Shown: piece after piece, positions 6,883 to 14,773 of the stretch | Layout: every line of letters begins with the position of its first letter | Position numbering within the stretch: position 1 is the stretch's first letter | Source: a virus | Virus record (IMG/VR): IMGVR_UViG_3300008110_006860 | Location: 1 to 34,019 of that record | DNA: 34,019 nt | Direction: 5' to 3' (one strand) | Program-made: the position numbers and the translations under genes | The notes under the pieces: generated by a model | Told to the model about the DNA's origin: nothing | The model's database searches: none | The model's input: the letters and a program-made list of their open reading frames with translations, nothing else

Positions 6883-7943
6883 GCTATCAAGTTTTTCAAC
6901 ACTGGGATCCATTACAGGTATGCGTGGTCGGTATGACGTACCCGCCGGATTATTACTATTGGATCCAAGATCGCAACACACGCCAACGTTTCCAAACGTT
7001 GGCAGAAGAAACTGAACAAGATTATCAAGCCCTTATTGCACTATTGCAAAGCCGGTTCGGAATCCGTGTGTTGCGGCCTCAACTGCCTGAGGATCTCAGT
7101 GCTTTGAAAATTCATGATCATTGGGTGCCACCGCCTGTAACTCCAAGAGATTATTTCATCATGATTCATGATGAACTGTGGGTTCCGCAACAGCCAAACA
7201 GCTCACATGCTCAAAGAGCATACGCCAATCAAACTGAACTGACTTGGACAGAATTTCAACATAGAGATCTTGCACAACATCGTGCTAAATTGAGTTGTTA
7301 TCAAAACGTCGTTGAGCATGTGTTGTCACAAGGCAACACAGTACGACATACAGATCTTGATGTAGTGTCAGGATGCTTTGTGAGTCGCATTGGTCAAGAC
7401 TTGTATTTTGCCACTCAAAGTTATGATGAAGATCAAACACAACTGTTGGCCAAAGTCAATCAACTGTTCCCGCGCACACGCAATCGCATTGTGAATGCTG
7501 GCGGTCACGGAGATGCTACCTATTGCCCAGTTACTCCTGGATTGATCATTAGCCTACGAGATGTGCCAACTTACGCAGACACTTTTCCTGGATGGGAAGT
7601 GGTGTACTTGCCACCAAGTGATTATGCAGACACTGCGGAATTTCGAGCCAGCATGAAGCACAATCGAGGCCGCTGGAACATTCCGGGCTTTGAATCAGAT
7701 CCTAATCTTGTACACATGGTTGAACATTACTTTGAGTCTTGGGTAGGCAATGCTAGTGAAACTGTGTTTGATGTCAACATACTTGTGATAGATCAAAAGA
7801 ACATTGTGGTATCCAGCCACAATGATCAAGTTGAAAAAGCCTGTGCTAGACACGGTATTGAAGTTCATGTGTCGCCGTTTAGGCATCGTTATTTTTGGGA
7901 CGCTGGTATACACTGTATCACAAACGACTTGAGTCGAGCATGA
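6879..7943 (+). CDS. Pentein-fold amidinotransferase-like enzyme
   Basis: A 354-residue protein of the guanidino-group-modifying superfamily (glycine amidinotransferase, arginine deiminase, DDAH). The C-terminus DAGIHCITNDLSR places the nucleophile at C346, matching the GGxxHCxTxDxR motif of amidinotransferases. NAGGHGDATYCP supplies H210 and D212, the expected His-x-Asp. The N-terminal strand WDPLQVCVVGM and TPRDYFIMIHDELW also fit. The start is TTG 6879, overlapping the dsbA stop; the next ATG would remove the first beta-strand, so TTG is preferred. Members move amidino groups from arginine to amines or hydrolyse arginine. In a phage it could modify a small metabolite or polyamine or consume arginine; the substrate is unknown. 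Confidence 0.8.
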   Translation: MSYQVFQHWDPLQVCVVGMTYPPDYYYWIQDRNTRQRFQTLAEETEQDYQALIALLQSRFGIRVLRPQLPEDLSALKIHDHWVPPPVTPRDYFIMIHDELWVPQQPNSSHAQRAYANQTELTWTEFQHRDLAQHRAKLSCYQNVVEHVLSQGNTVRHTDLDVVSGCFVSRIGQDLYFATQSYDEDQTQLLAKVNQLFPRTRNRIVNAGGHGDATYCPVTPGLIISLRDVPTYADTFPGWEVVYLPPSDYADTAEFRASMKHNRGRWNIPGFESDPNLVHMVEHYFESWVGNASETVFDVNILVIDQKNIVVSSHNDQVEKACARHGIEVHVSPFRHRYFWDAGIHCITNDLSRA

Positions 7944-7971
7944 TAAGATTTCCTGTCAACACACTGTCTAA

Positions 7972-7979
7972 TATAAATA
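7972..7979 (+). promoter_or_regulatory. Exact T4 late-promoter octamer TATAAATA upstream of gene 43
   Basis: TATAAATA at 7972-7979 equals the T4 late consensus, 61 nt before the polymerase ATG. The leader also contains CTCG-TTA-CGAG (7993-8003), a small hairpin. T4 gp43 represses its own translation through a leader hairpin, but this stem is short and about 35 nt from the ATG, so an operator role is only a guess. The rest of the 96-nt gap shows a GGAG ribosome site at 8032-8035 and nothing else. Confidence 0.55.
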
Positions 7980-8039
7980 TCTGCGAGTCGCTCTCGTTAC
8001 GAGCATGAATCATGGCTTACCGGCCACAAACGGAGAACA

Positions 8040-10700
8040 ATGAGTTATATCGACGCACTTTTTGATCGTGAACACGATCGCATACATGTAGTAGAACGCC
8101 GCGATGGCGAACGAGTCTACAAGGAATATCCTGCCAACTACATTTTCTATTATGACGATCCTAGAGGCAAGTTTCAAAGCATCTACGGCACACCTGTAAA
8201 TAGATTCTCATCGCGCAACAACAAAGAATTTCGCAAGGAAGTTCGCAGCCAGTCGGGCAAGCAGTTGTATGAATCAGACATCAATCCTATCTTTAGATGT
8301 TTGGAAGAGAACTACAAAGACCAAGATGCTCCAGAACTGCACACAGCATTTTTTGACATCGAAGTTGCGTTTGATGCAGAGCGTGGATTCTCGCCTGTGG
8401 CAGATCCCTTCAATCCTATCACTGCTATATCTGTATATTTAGATTGGCTGGATCAGATGATCACACTGGCGGTGCCGCCTAAACATCTAAGCTGGGATAC
8501 TGCACAAGAGCTGGTGGCCGAGTTTGAAAATACCATCTTGTTTGAGCGTGAAGAAGACATGATCAAAATGTTCTTGGATGTGATTGAAGGTGCGGATGTA
8601 CTTACAGGTTGGAACTCAGAAGGTTACGACATTCCTTACACAGTAAATCGTACCACAAGAATACTCAGCAAGGATGACACACGACGCTTTTGTTTGTGGG
8701 GACAGTTTCCCAAGCAAAGAATGTTTGAACGCTTTGGCGCAGAGAATCAAACTTACGACTTAGTCGGTCGTGTGCATATGGACTACATGCAGTTGTATCG
8801 CAAGTACACATACGAGGAACGCCACTCATATAGTTTGGATGCTATCGGCGAGTACGAGCTGGGTGAACGCAAAACACAATTTGAAGGCACACTGGATCAG
8901 TTGTACAACCAGCACTTCAAAAAGTTTATTGAGTACAACCGCCAAGACACCATGATCATTGCCAAGTTAGACAAGAAATTGCGTTTCTTGGACCTAGCCA
9001 ATGAACTGGCACACGCCAATACTGTGTTGCTACAAACCACAATGGGTGCTGTGGCAGTGACTGAACAGGCCATTATCAATGAAGCACACGAGCGTGGAAT
9101 GGTTGTGCCCAATCGTAAGCAACGCCTTACAGATGATGACACCCAGGCCGCAGGTGCTTATGTGGCATATCCTAAAAAGGGCCTGCACATGTGGATTGGG
9201 TCAGTGGACATCAACAGTCTATATCCATCTGCAATTCGTGCCATGAACATGGGTCCAGAAACTGTGGTGGGCCAATTGCGGCAAACCATGACTGATCAGT
9301 TGATCAAATCCAACATGGCCAAGGGACAAAGTTTTGCGGCTGCATGGGAAGGCTTGTTTGCCAGTTTAGAGTATACTGCTGTGATGGAACAGCAACGTGG
9401 TACAGAAATTACCATTGACTGGGAAGGTGGCGAAGAGTCAGTACACTCTGCTATGGAAATCTGGCACATGATCTTTGACTCAAATCAACCTTGGATCCTT
9501 ACTGCCAATGGTACCATTCTCACTTACGAGAAGAAAGGTATCATCCCTGGCCTGCTGGAACGCTGGTATCGTGAACGACAAGAACTGCAAGCCAAGAAGA
9601 AGCAGACCAAGGATCCCAAAGAGATTGCGTTCTGGGACAAACGTCAATTGGTCAAGAAGATTAACTTGAATAGCTTGTATGGTGCTATTTTGAATCCAGG
9701 CTGTAGATTCTTTGACAAGCGTATTGGGCAGTCAACCACACTGGCAGGTCGAAGTATTGCCAAGCACATGGATGCTCACATCAATGAGTGCATCACAGGC
9801 GAATATGATCACACAGGCAAGGCCATCATCTATGGTGATACAGACTCATGCTATTTTTCTGCGTGGCCCATACTGGAAAAAGAAGTTGCAGAAGGACGGA
9901 TGGAATGGTCAAAAGAAATCTGCATCCAACTGTACGACTCAATTGCTGATCAAGTGAATGAGAGCTTTCCAGCGTTTATGGAACAGGCGTTCCATTGTCC
10001 CCGAGACATGGGTGCGTTGATCAAAGCAGGTCGTGAACTGGTTGCTGACCGCAGTTTGTTCATTACCAAGAAGCGTTATGCTGTGAACATCATTGACTTG
10101 GAAGGCAAGCGACTGGATGTAGACGGCAAGATTGGCAAGACCAAGGCCATGGGCTTGGATCTCAAGCGTTCAGATACCCCCAAAGTAATTCAAGACTTCC
10201 TGTTAGAAATTCTAAATAAAGTACTGGCAGGTACACAACGAGATGAGATCATTGAACGCATTAGAGAATTCAAGTATGAGTTTAAAGAGCGTCCAGGCTG
10301 GGAAAAAGGATCGCCTAAGCGTGTGAACAACTTGACCAAATATGCGGCAGAGGAAGCACGCCTGGGCAAAGCAAACATGCCAGGACACGTTCGTGCCGCA
10401 ATGAATTGGAATCAAATGCGTAGAATGAATTCAGACAACTACTCAATGCAGGTTGTGGATGGTATGAAAACCATTGTGTGCAAACTCAAATCAAATGCAC
10501 TTGGATGGACATCAATTGGCTATCCTACAGATGAGCAAAGATTGCCTGCATGGTTTACTGAACTGCCGTTTGACGATGGGCTAATGGAAGCAACTGTTGT
10601 GGATCAAAAGGTCGACAACTTGCTGGGTGTGTTGGAATGGGACCTTGCGTCTGCTACCAACACAGAAAATACTTTTACATCACTATTTTCATTCGAATGA
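8040..10700 (+). CDS. 43: Family B DNA polymerase (T4 gp43-like)
   Basis: An 886-residue replicative polymerase, near the 898 residues of T4 gp43. The proofreading domain is intact: Exo I FFDIEV with D106 and E108, Exo II GWNSEGYDIP with D197, and Exo III YNRQDT with D303. Polymerase motif A is DINSLYPS (390-397) with D390, motif B is KKINLNSLYG (539-548), and motif C is YGDTDS (598-603) with the catalytic Asp pair. The C-terminus ends TFTSLFSFE, similar to the clamp-binding tail of T4/RB69 polymerase; the gp45-like gene lies two genes downstream. GGAG precedes the ATG. The stop overlaps the next gene's ATG. The protein replicates phage DNA and would have to accept modified nucleotides if base replacement occurred before polymerisation. 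Confidence 0.97.
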   Translation: MSYIDALFDREHDRIHVVERRDGERVYKEYPANYIFYYDDPRGKFQSIYGTPVNRFSSRNNKEFRKEVRSQSGKQLYESDINPIFRCLEENYKDQDAPELHTAFFDIEVAFDAERGFSPVADPFNPITAISVYLDWLDQMITLAVPPKHLSWDTAQELVAEFENTILFEREEDMIKMFLDVIEGADVLTGWNSEGYDIPYTVNRTTRILSKDDTRRFCLWGQFPKQRMFERFGAENQTYDLVGRVHMDYMQLYRKYTYEERHSYSLDAIGEYELGERKTQFEGTLDQLYNQHFKKFIEYNRQDTMIIAKLDKKLRFLDLANELAHANTVLLQTTMGAVAVTEQAIINEAHERGMVVPNRKQRLTDDDTQAAGAYVAYPKKGLHMWIGSVDINSLYPSAIRAMNMGPETVVGQLRQTMTDQLIKSNMAKGQSFAAAWEGLFASLEYTAVMEQQRGTEITIDWEGGEESVHSAMEIWHMIFDSNQPWILTANGTILTYEKKGIIPGLLERWYRERQELQAKKKQTKDPKEIAFWDKRQLVKKINLNSLYGAILNPGCRFFDKRIGQSTTLAGRSIAKHMDAHINECITGEYDHTGKAIIYGDTDSCYFSAWPILEKEVAEGRMEWSKEICIQLYDSIADQVNESFPAFMEQAFHCPRDMGALIKAGRELVADRSLFITKKRYAVNIIDLEGKRLDVDGKIGKTKAMGLDLKRSDTPKVIQDFLLEILNKVLAGTQRDEIIERIREFKYEFKERPGWEKGSPKRVNNLTKYAAEEARLGKANMPGHVRAAMNWNQMRRMNSDNYSMQVVDGMKTIVCKLKSNALGWTSIGYPTDEQRLPAWFTELPFDDGLMEATVVDQKVDNLLGVLEWDLASATNTENTFTSLFSFE

Positions 10701-11641
10701 AACTGAGCGAACTTGTTGATTACTTGAACCACATTGATGAATTTGAGTTAGGTCAAATTCATCAAGAAGCCCGTCACAGACTTGATGCTGTGATACACAA
10801 AATTGCCAACCACAATGTGCAATTTAACAAATTTACACAAGGCATCATTGCCAATGGTAACAAAATTAATGAAAGTTTCCAGCAATTCAATCATACCATT
10901 GACGCTATACGCAGTCACGTGATTGACGCTATGACTGCACAGCATCCAGAATACTTGCGTGAAAGTTTGAGATTGTTCCAGCATGAAATGTGTTATGACA
11001 CTACCGAACACATTCTTAATCGTAGGCTACGTTGCGATCCCGAAAGTGCTGAACTACTACAAGGTAGAATTTTACGCTACACAGATTGGCGTGTGCCTGG
11101 ATTGATTTTCAGACCAGCACTGGAACAACACGTGGAGCAATTGGTACCATTGGACCCGTTGTACATGATTGACAACAATCTTGAATTGCTAGAACCTGCC
11201 TGTCAAGGATTTACTGAAGAATATCGACGTAGACTGAGATTATACACAGCTGAAGAGATTCTAGGCAAACCAATACTTGCACTGTTGCCAGATGCTCAGT
11301 TTGGATATTGCTTTGCTTACAATTACTTCAATTACAAACCATTGGAATTGATATGTCAGTACTTGGATGAGCTGTGGAAAAAACTTCGGCCTGGCGGAGT
11401 GGTGTTTTTTACCTACAACGACTGTGATCGTGCTCACGGAGTTGCATTGGCCGAGCGCAGTTACATGTGCTACACTCCAGGATCGTTGATTCAAGAACAT
11501 GCTGAAACATTGGGATTTGAGCTCATGCATCGTCACAATGGCCCTGCTGACGTTGCATGGTTTGAGTTCCAAAAACCTGGAGAAATAGATTCGCTTAGAG
11601 GCGGACAAACATTAGCCAGAATAGTTGCAAATTCTAAATAA
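10697..11641 (+). CDS. Class I methyltransferase-like protein with degenerate SAM motif
   Basis: A 314-residue protein with ATG 10697 overlapping the polymerase stop (ATGA). An earlier in-frame ATG at 10637 lies inside the polymerase and is unlikely. The N-terminal 120 residues are helical. The second half resembles a Rossmann methyltransferase: DPLYMIDNN as strand 2 with acidic end, then LWKKLRPGGVVFFTYNDCD (the LxPGG turn before strand 5) and HAETLGFEL. The glycine-rich motif I that should precede DPLYMID reads RPALEQHVEQ and lacks the expected glycines, so SAM binding is doubtful. Its place between the polymerase and clamp genes suggests a role in DNA metabolism, but small-molecule methylation or a non-catalytic role is equally possible. 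Confidence 0.5.
   Translation: MKLSELVDYLNHIDEFELGQIHQEARHRLDAVIHKIANHNVQFNKFTQGIIANGNKINESFQQFNHTIDAIRSHVIDAMTAQHPEYLRESLRLFQHEMCYDTTEHILNRRLRCDPESAELLQGRILRYTDWRVPGLIFRPALEQHVEQLVPLDPLYMIDNNLELLEPACQGFTEEYRRRLRLYTAEEILGKPILALLPDAQFGYCFAYNYFNYKPLELICQYLDELWKKLRPGGVVFFTYNDCDRAHGVALAERSYMCYTPGSLIQEHAETLGFELMHRHNGPADVAWFEFQKPGEIDSLRGGQTLARIVANSK
11633..11640 (+). promoter_or_regulatory. Candidate late-promoter variant upstream of the clamp gene
   Basis: TCTAAATA lies at the stop codon of the methyltransferase-like gene and 34 nt before the clamp ATG, with ribosome site TAGGAG at 11661-11666. The same TCTAAATA octamer occurs before folE (23042) and queE (30890), so it may be this phage's own late or middle element. 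It also occurs inside genes (10208 region, 13085), so chance cannot be excluded. Confidence 0.35.
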
Positions 11642-11674
11642 ACCTGTTAAACTTAAACATTAGGAGTATACAAA

Positions 11675-12397
11675 ATGAGAGATTATCTATTAGACTTAGT
11701 ACAACACACACACGATCTTGGCTGCATTGATTTGATCAAGATTGTAGGCGATGACAAAGCCACACAAATTGTAGGCCTTGCTGAAGACATGAGCGTGGTT
11801 GTGGAAGGTGAATTCAAAAATCCACATCCAGACTTTGTGGGCACATTTGGCATGCCAAACTTGGCCAAGATCAAAATTCTGTTGAACTTGCAGGAGTACA
11901 AAGAAAACGCCAAACTCAGCTTGAGTCGCCGAGCAGGCGGCGAGCCAGATGGCATCAAGTTTGAAAATGCCGCAGGCGATTTTCAAAACAACTATCGTTT
12001 CATGGCCGAAGCCATTGTGACTGAAAAACTCAAGACGCCCAAGTTCAAAGGTGTAAACTGGCACATTGAATTTGAACCCACTGTGGCTGCCATCCAACGC
12101 CTGCGTATGCAAGCACAGGCCAATGCTGAAGAACCACATTTCCAGGCCAAGACTGAAAACGGAGACTTGAAGTTTTTCTTTGGTGATCATAGCACACATG
12201 CTGGTAACTTTGTGTTCCACCCAGGTGTAAATGGTCAATTGAAACGTGCTTGGTCGTGGCCTGCTCAACAAGTCATGAGTATCCTGTCATTGACTGGGGA
12301 CAAGACCGTTCGTATCAGTGATGATGGTGCTGCCAAGATCACGGTGGATAGTGGCATTGCTGTTTACAATTATATCTTACCAGCACAAAGCAAGTGA
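11675..12397 (+). CDS. 45: Sliding clamp-like protein (gp45 type)
   Basis: A 240-residue protein of the size of T4 gp45 (228). From memory it resembles the divergent sliding clamps of aquatic T4-like phages: N-terminal MRDYLLDLVQHTHDLG, middle GDFQNNYRFMAEAIV, and a strongly patterned end (FFFGDHSTHAGNFVF, WSWPAQQVMSIL, then SDDGAAKITVDSGIAVYNYI). Alternating strands and the two similar halves fit a PCNA-like fold. As a trimeric ring it would tether gp43 and, in T4, also activate late transcription. It lies 1 kb after gene 43, as in the T4 replication cluster, although clamp-loader genes 44/62 are not between them. A good Shine-Dalgarno TAGGAG precedes the ATG. Identity rests on pattern memory and context. 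Confidence 0.7.
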   Translation: MRDYLLDLVQHTHDLGCIDLIKIVGDDKATQIVGLAEDMSVVVEGEFKNPHPDFVGTFGMPNLAKIKILLNLQEYKENAKLSLSRRAGGEPDGIKFENAAGDFQNNYRFMAEAIVTEKLKTPKFKGVNWHIEFEPTVAAIQRLRMQAQANAEEPHFQAKTENGDLKFFFGDHSTHAGNFVFHPGVNGQLKRAWSWPAQQVMSILSLTGDKTVRISDDGAAKITVDSGIAVYNYILPAQSK

Positions 12398-12398
12398 T

Positions 12399-13157
12399 AT
12401 GTTTAAAAAACCAACAGGACCTAAATTTGTTGATGATGGTGATCCGGCAGGACCTAACCAAGCTGGGAATGGACAAAGCTATTGCATTGTCAAAGATAAT
12501 CCATCAAGATGTTTGATTTACGTTCACATTCCTAAAAATGCCAGCAGCTGGACCAAGCATCATACACCGGGATATTTGTTTAACTACCGTACACAAAAAT
12601 TTTACGAAGATATTCCAACACAATACAATATCAACGTTTCAACATGGTCAGAACATTTACAGAATGCCCAGTATGCTGTGATACTTAGAGATCCTATCAA
12701 TCGGTGGGTGACTGGACTAGCACAGTATCTGCAAGGATGGGATCCAGAACATCCATTGCATATAAACAATGTTGATTGGGATATGATATTCGATACTGTA
12801 ATGTTCGACAGTCACACTCAACCACAATGTGATTTTATTAAAGGTATCGATCATTCTAAGATCACTTGGTTACGGTGTGATGATGAGCTGGCCAAAAACT
12901 TTGGCAAGATGATGGAACAGTTTACTGGTACACCGTTTAATCTCACAACAGAAGATCAAGATCCTACCAATGTGTTTAATATTACTAAAAAGATCAACCC
13001 CACAGTGACAGAATTGTTCACTACAGAGTTACAACAAAATATAGTAGATCGTATCAATGAAAAACTTTCAAGCAATCCAGACTATCTAAATAGACTTCGC
13101 AGTTTCTATAAAGAGGACTGTGAACTATTTGAAACAGTAAACTTTTACCAAGCATGA
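12399..13157 (+). CDS. Sulfotransferase-like protein
   Basis: A 252-residue protein. ATG 12399 is one base after the clamp stop; upstream in-frame ATGs lie inside the clamp gene. YVHIPKNASS at residues 41-50 matches the 5'-phosphosulfate loop of the Sulfotransfer_2 type, with K46 as the likely PAPS-binding lysine. VILRDPINRWVTGL matches the 3'-phosphate motif RDPxxR. These enzymes move sulfate from PAPS to sugars or other hydroxyl groups. No membrane anchor is visible, unlike Golgi relatives. The gene ends with ATGA overlapping the DpdA-like gene. Target unknown; the sugar genes downstream make a glycan plausible, but the position between clamp and transglycosylase genes leaves DNA-linked chemistry open. 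Confidence 0.7.
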   Translation: MFKKPTGPKFVDDGDPAGPNQAGNGQSYCIVKDNPSRCLIYVHIPKNASSWTKHHTPGYLFNYRTQKFYEDIPTQYNINVSTWSEHLQNAQYAVILRDPINRWVTGLAQYLQGWDPEHPLHINNVDWDMIFDTVMFDSHTQPQCDFIKGIDHSKITWLRCDDELAKNFGKMMEQFTGTPFNLTTEDQDPTNVFNITKKINPTVTELFTTELQQNIVDRINEKLSSNPDYLNRLRSFYKEDCELFETVNFYQA

Positions 13158-14692
13158 CCCAAGACGACTTAACTGCCAAGCAATCGGACTACGCTGTGTT
13201 CCTTCCGGCCATCAGCGGGTTCTATGCCACGTTCATAGGCAAGCAAAGGAATGAACCATATGTGGATCCGGCGAGATTGCCTCAGGGCCTTAGTGACATG
13301 GAGCAACTTAATTGGCTTAACTCTACCAAAGCACTTTTCCCTTACCGTTGGTCCCTATACTCTGGAGGGCATGCAAATCTCGATCTTGCTAAACAAGACT
13401 GGTCAGAAGACATGGTACGGAACAGAGAGCCTGGCACAATCATGCTGGGCGACTCTGGTGGTTTCCAGATTGCTAAAGGTGTGTGGGAAGGTGATTGGCG
13501 AGCCAACTCAGGTTGTGCCAAGGCTCAGGCCAAACGAGAACAAGCACTAGCCTGGTTAGATGGTATAGCAGACTATGCTATGACACTTGATATTCCAAGT
13601 TTTGTTATCAATGAAAAGAATGGATGGAAGTCTGGCATTAGCACTTTGGATGAGGCAGTCAAGGCAACACATTACAACAACGAATACTTCATGAAACATC
13701 GCAAGGGTGTGGCAAACGGTGGTACCAAGTTCTTGAATGTGTTGCAAGGTGGTAACCATACTCATGCAGAAGAATGGTATCAGATGATGAAGGATTATTG
13801 CGATCCACAAAAATATCCAGATACGCATTTCAATGGCTGGGCCATGGGCGGACAAAACATGTGTGATGTTCACTTGGTACTCAAACGTATTGTGGCATTG
13901 CGCTATGACAATTTACTTCAAGAAGGTGTCCATGATTGGATGCACTTCTTGGGAACCTCCAAACTGGAGTGGGCTGTTTTATTAACTGTAATCCAAAGGG
14001 CCGTGAGAAAATATGTCAATCCAAACTTCACAATCTCGTTTGACTGCGCCAGTCCGTTCCTTGCAACAGCAAACGGACAGGTCTACTTTGAAAATGTCTT
14101 TGAAAACAACTCAAAATGGTCGTATCGCATGGCTCCTACAGCCGACGACAAAAAGTACGCCACTGACACACGTGCCTGGGGTACAAGTATAGTTGCCGAT
14201 GGAGTAGTACCACGTTGGGAAGATAGCCCCATAAGCAAACTTCTCAAGATGAAAGACATCTGTATCTACAAGCCAGGCGACCTAAATAAAAATGGTAAAG
14301 AAGGCAAGACATCGTGGGACAGTTTCTCATATGCTTTACTCATGGGCCATAATGTCTGGATGCACTTGACCGCAGTACAAGAAGCCAATAGACGTTTTGA
14401 TGCAGGAGAACATCCTGCCATGATGCGTCGTAGCACTGGTGACTATGCTTACTTTGAAGACATTGTGGAAGATATTTTCACTGCACCCACAAGAGAACAA
14501 GCCGAATCTATTGTTGAGAAATACAGTACATATTGGATGGAGATTGTGGGCACACGAGGCTTTAAGGGCAAGAAGACTGTGAATGCTACTACTCAATTCA
14601 ATGCATTGTTTGAATATGAGGACAGTGAGTCGGAGCCCGACGAAGTAGATTTGGACAGTGACAAATTGGACAACCTGAGCACAGAAATATAA
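13154..14692 (+). CDS. dpdA: tRNA-guanine transglycosylase homologue, DpdA type (DNA 7-deazaguanine insertion)
   Basis: A 512-residue TIM-barrel transglycosylase. Signature motifs are in order: GDSGGFQI with D100 (general base), FLNVLQGG (193-200), GWAMGG (228-233) and SFDCASP with D297, equivalent to the nucleophile in the FDCVxPTR motif of bacterial TGT. The Cys-x-Cys-x2-Cys zinc site of bacterial TGT is not visible, and about 200 extra C-terminal residues follow, ending in an acidic tail (DSESEPDEVD). DpdA proteins of phages and Dpd islands exchange guanine for a 7-deazaguanine in DNA. FolE, QueD, QueE and a YhhQ-like transporter elsewhere in the window support this. The start overlaps the sulfotransferase stop by 4 nt. 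A tRNA substrate is the alternative, but no complete queuosine pathway is seen here. Confidence 0.8.
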   Translation: MTQDDLTAKQSDYAVFLPAISGFYATFIGKQRNEPYVDPARLPQGLSDMEQLNWLNSTKALFPYRWSLYSGGHANLDLAKQDWSEDMVRNREPGTIMLGDSGGFQIAKGVWEGDWRANSGCAKAQAKREQALAWLDGIADYAMTLDIPSFVINEKNGWKSGISTLDEAVKATHYNNEYFMKHRKGVANGGTKFLNVLQGGNHTHAEEWYQMMKDYCDPQKYPDTHFNGWAMGGQNMCDVHLVLKRIVALRYDNLLQEGVHDWMHFLGTSKLEWAVLLTVIQRAVRKYVNPNFTISFDCASPFLATANGQVYFENVFENNSKWSYRMAPTADDKKYATDTRAWGTSIVADGVVPRWEDSPISKLLKMKDICIYKPGDLNKNGKEGKTSWDSFSYALLMGHNVWMHLTAVQEANRRFDAGEHPAMMRRSTGDYAYFEDIVEDIFTAPTREQAESIVEKYSTYWMEIVGTRGFKGKKTVNATTQFNALFEYEDSESEPDEVDLDSDKLDNLSTEI

Positions 14693-14714
14693 TACTTTTA
14701 TTTTAACAATTTGA

Positions 14715-14743
14715 TTGACTCAAAATTGTTCTTGTGTTATAGT
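14715..14743 (+). promoter_or_regulatory. Sigma70-type promoter TTGACT-17-TATAGT, extended -10
   Basis: The -35 TTGACT (14715-14720) and -10 TATAGT (14738-14743) are separated by 17 nt, and TGT immediately before the -10 gives an extended -10. It lies in the 81-nt gap after the DpdA-like gene and points at the HNH-like gene. One of the best host-type promoters in the window; it suggests early expression of what follows. Confidence 0.7.
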
Positions 14744-14773
14744 GTGTGCATTGTAACAACTTAGGAGTTGGTT

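Noticed and set aside
10208-10218. TCTAAATA inside the polymerase gene, and similar elements at 13085, 14281, 18234 and 28234
   Set aside because: They lie within coding regions or too near a start codon and show that the octamer also occurs by chance in A/T-rich codons.
11696-12271. Long reverse open frame (191 codons) opposite the clamp gene
   Set aside because: It is antisense to a well-patterned clamp-like protein, and the whole region is transcribed rightward.
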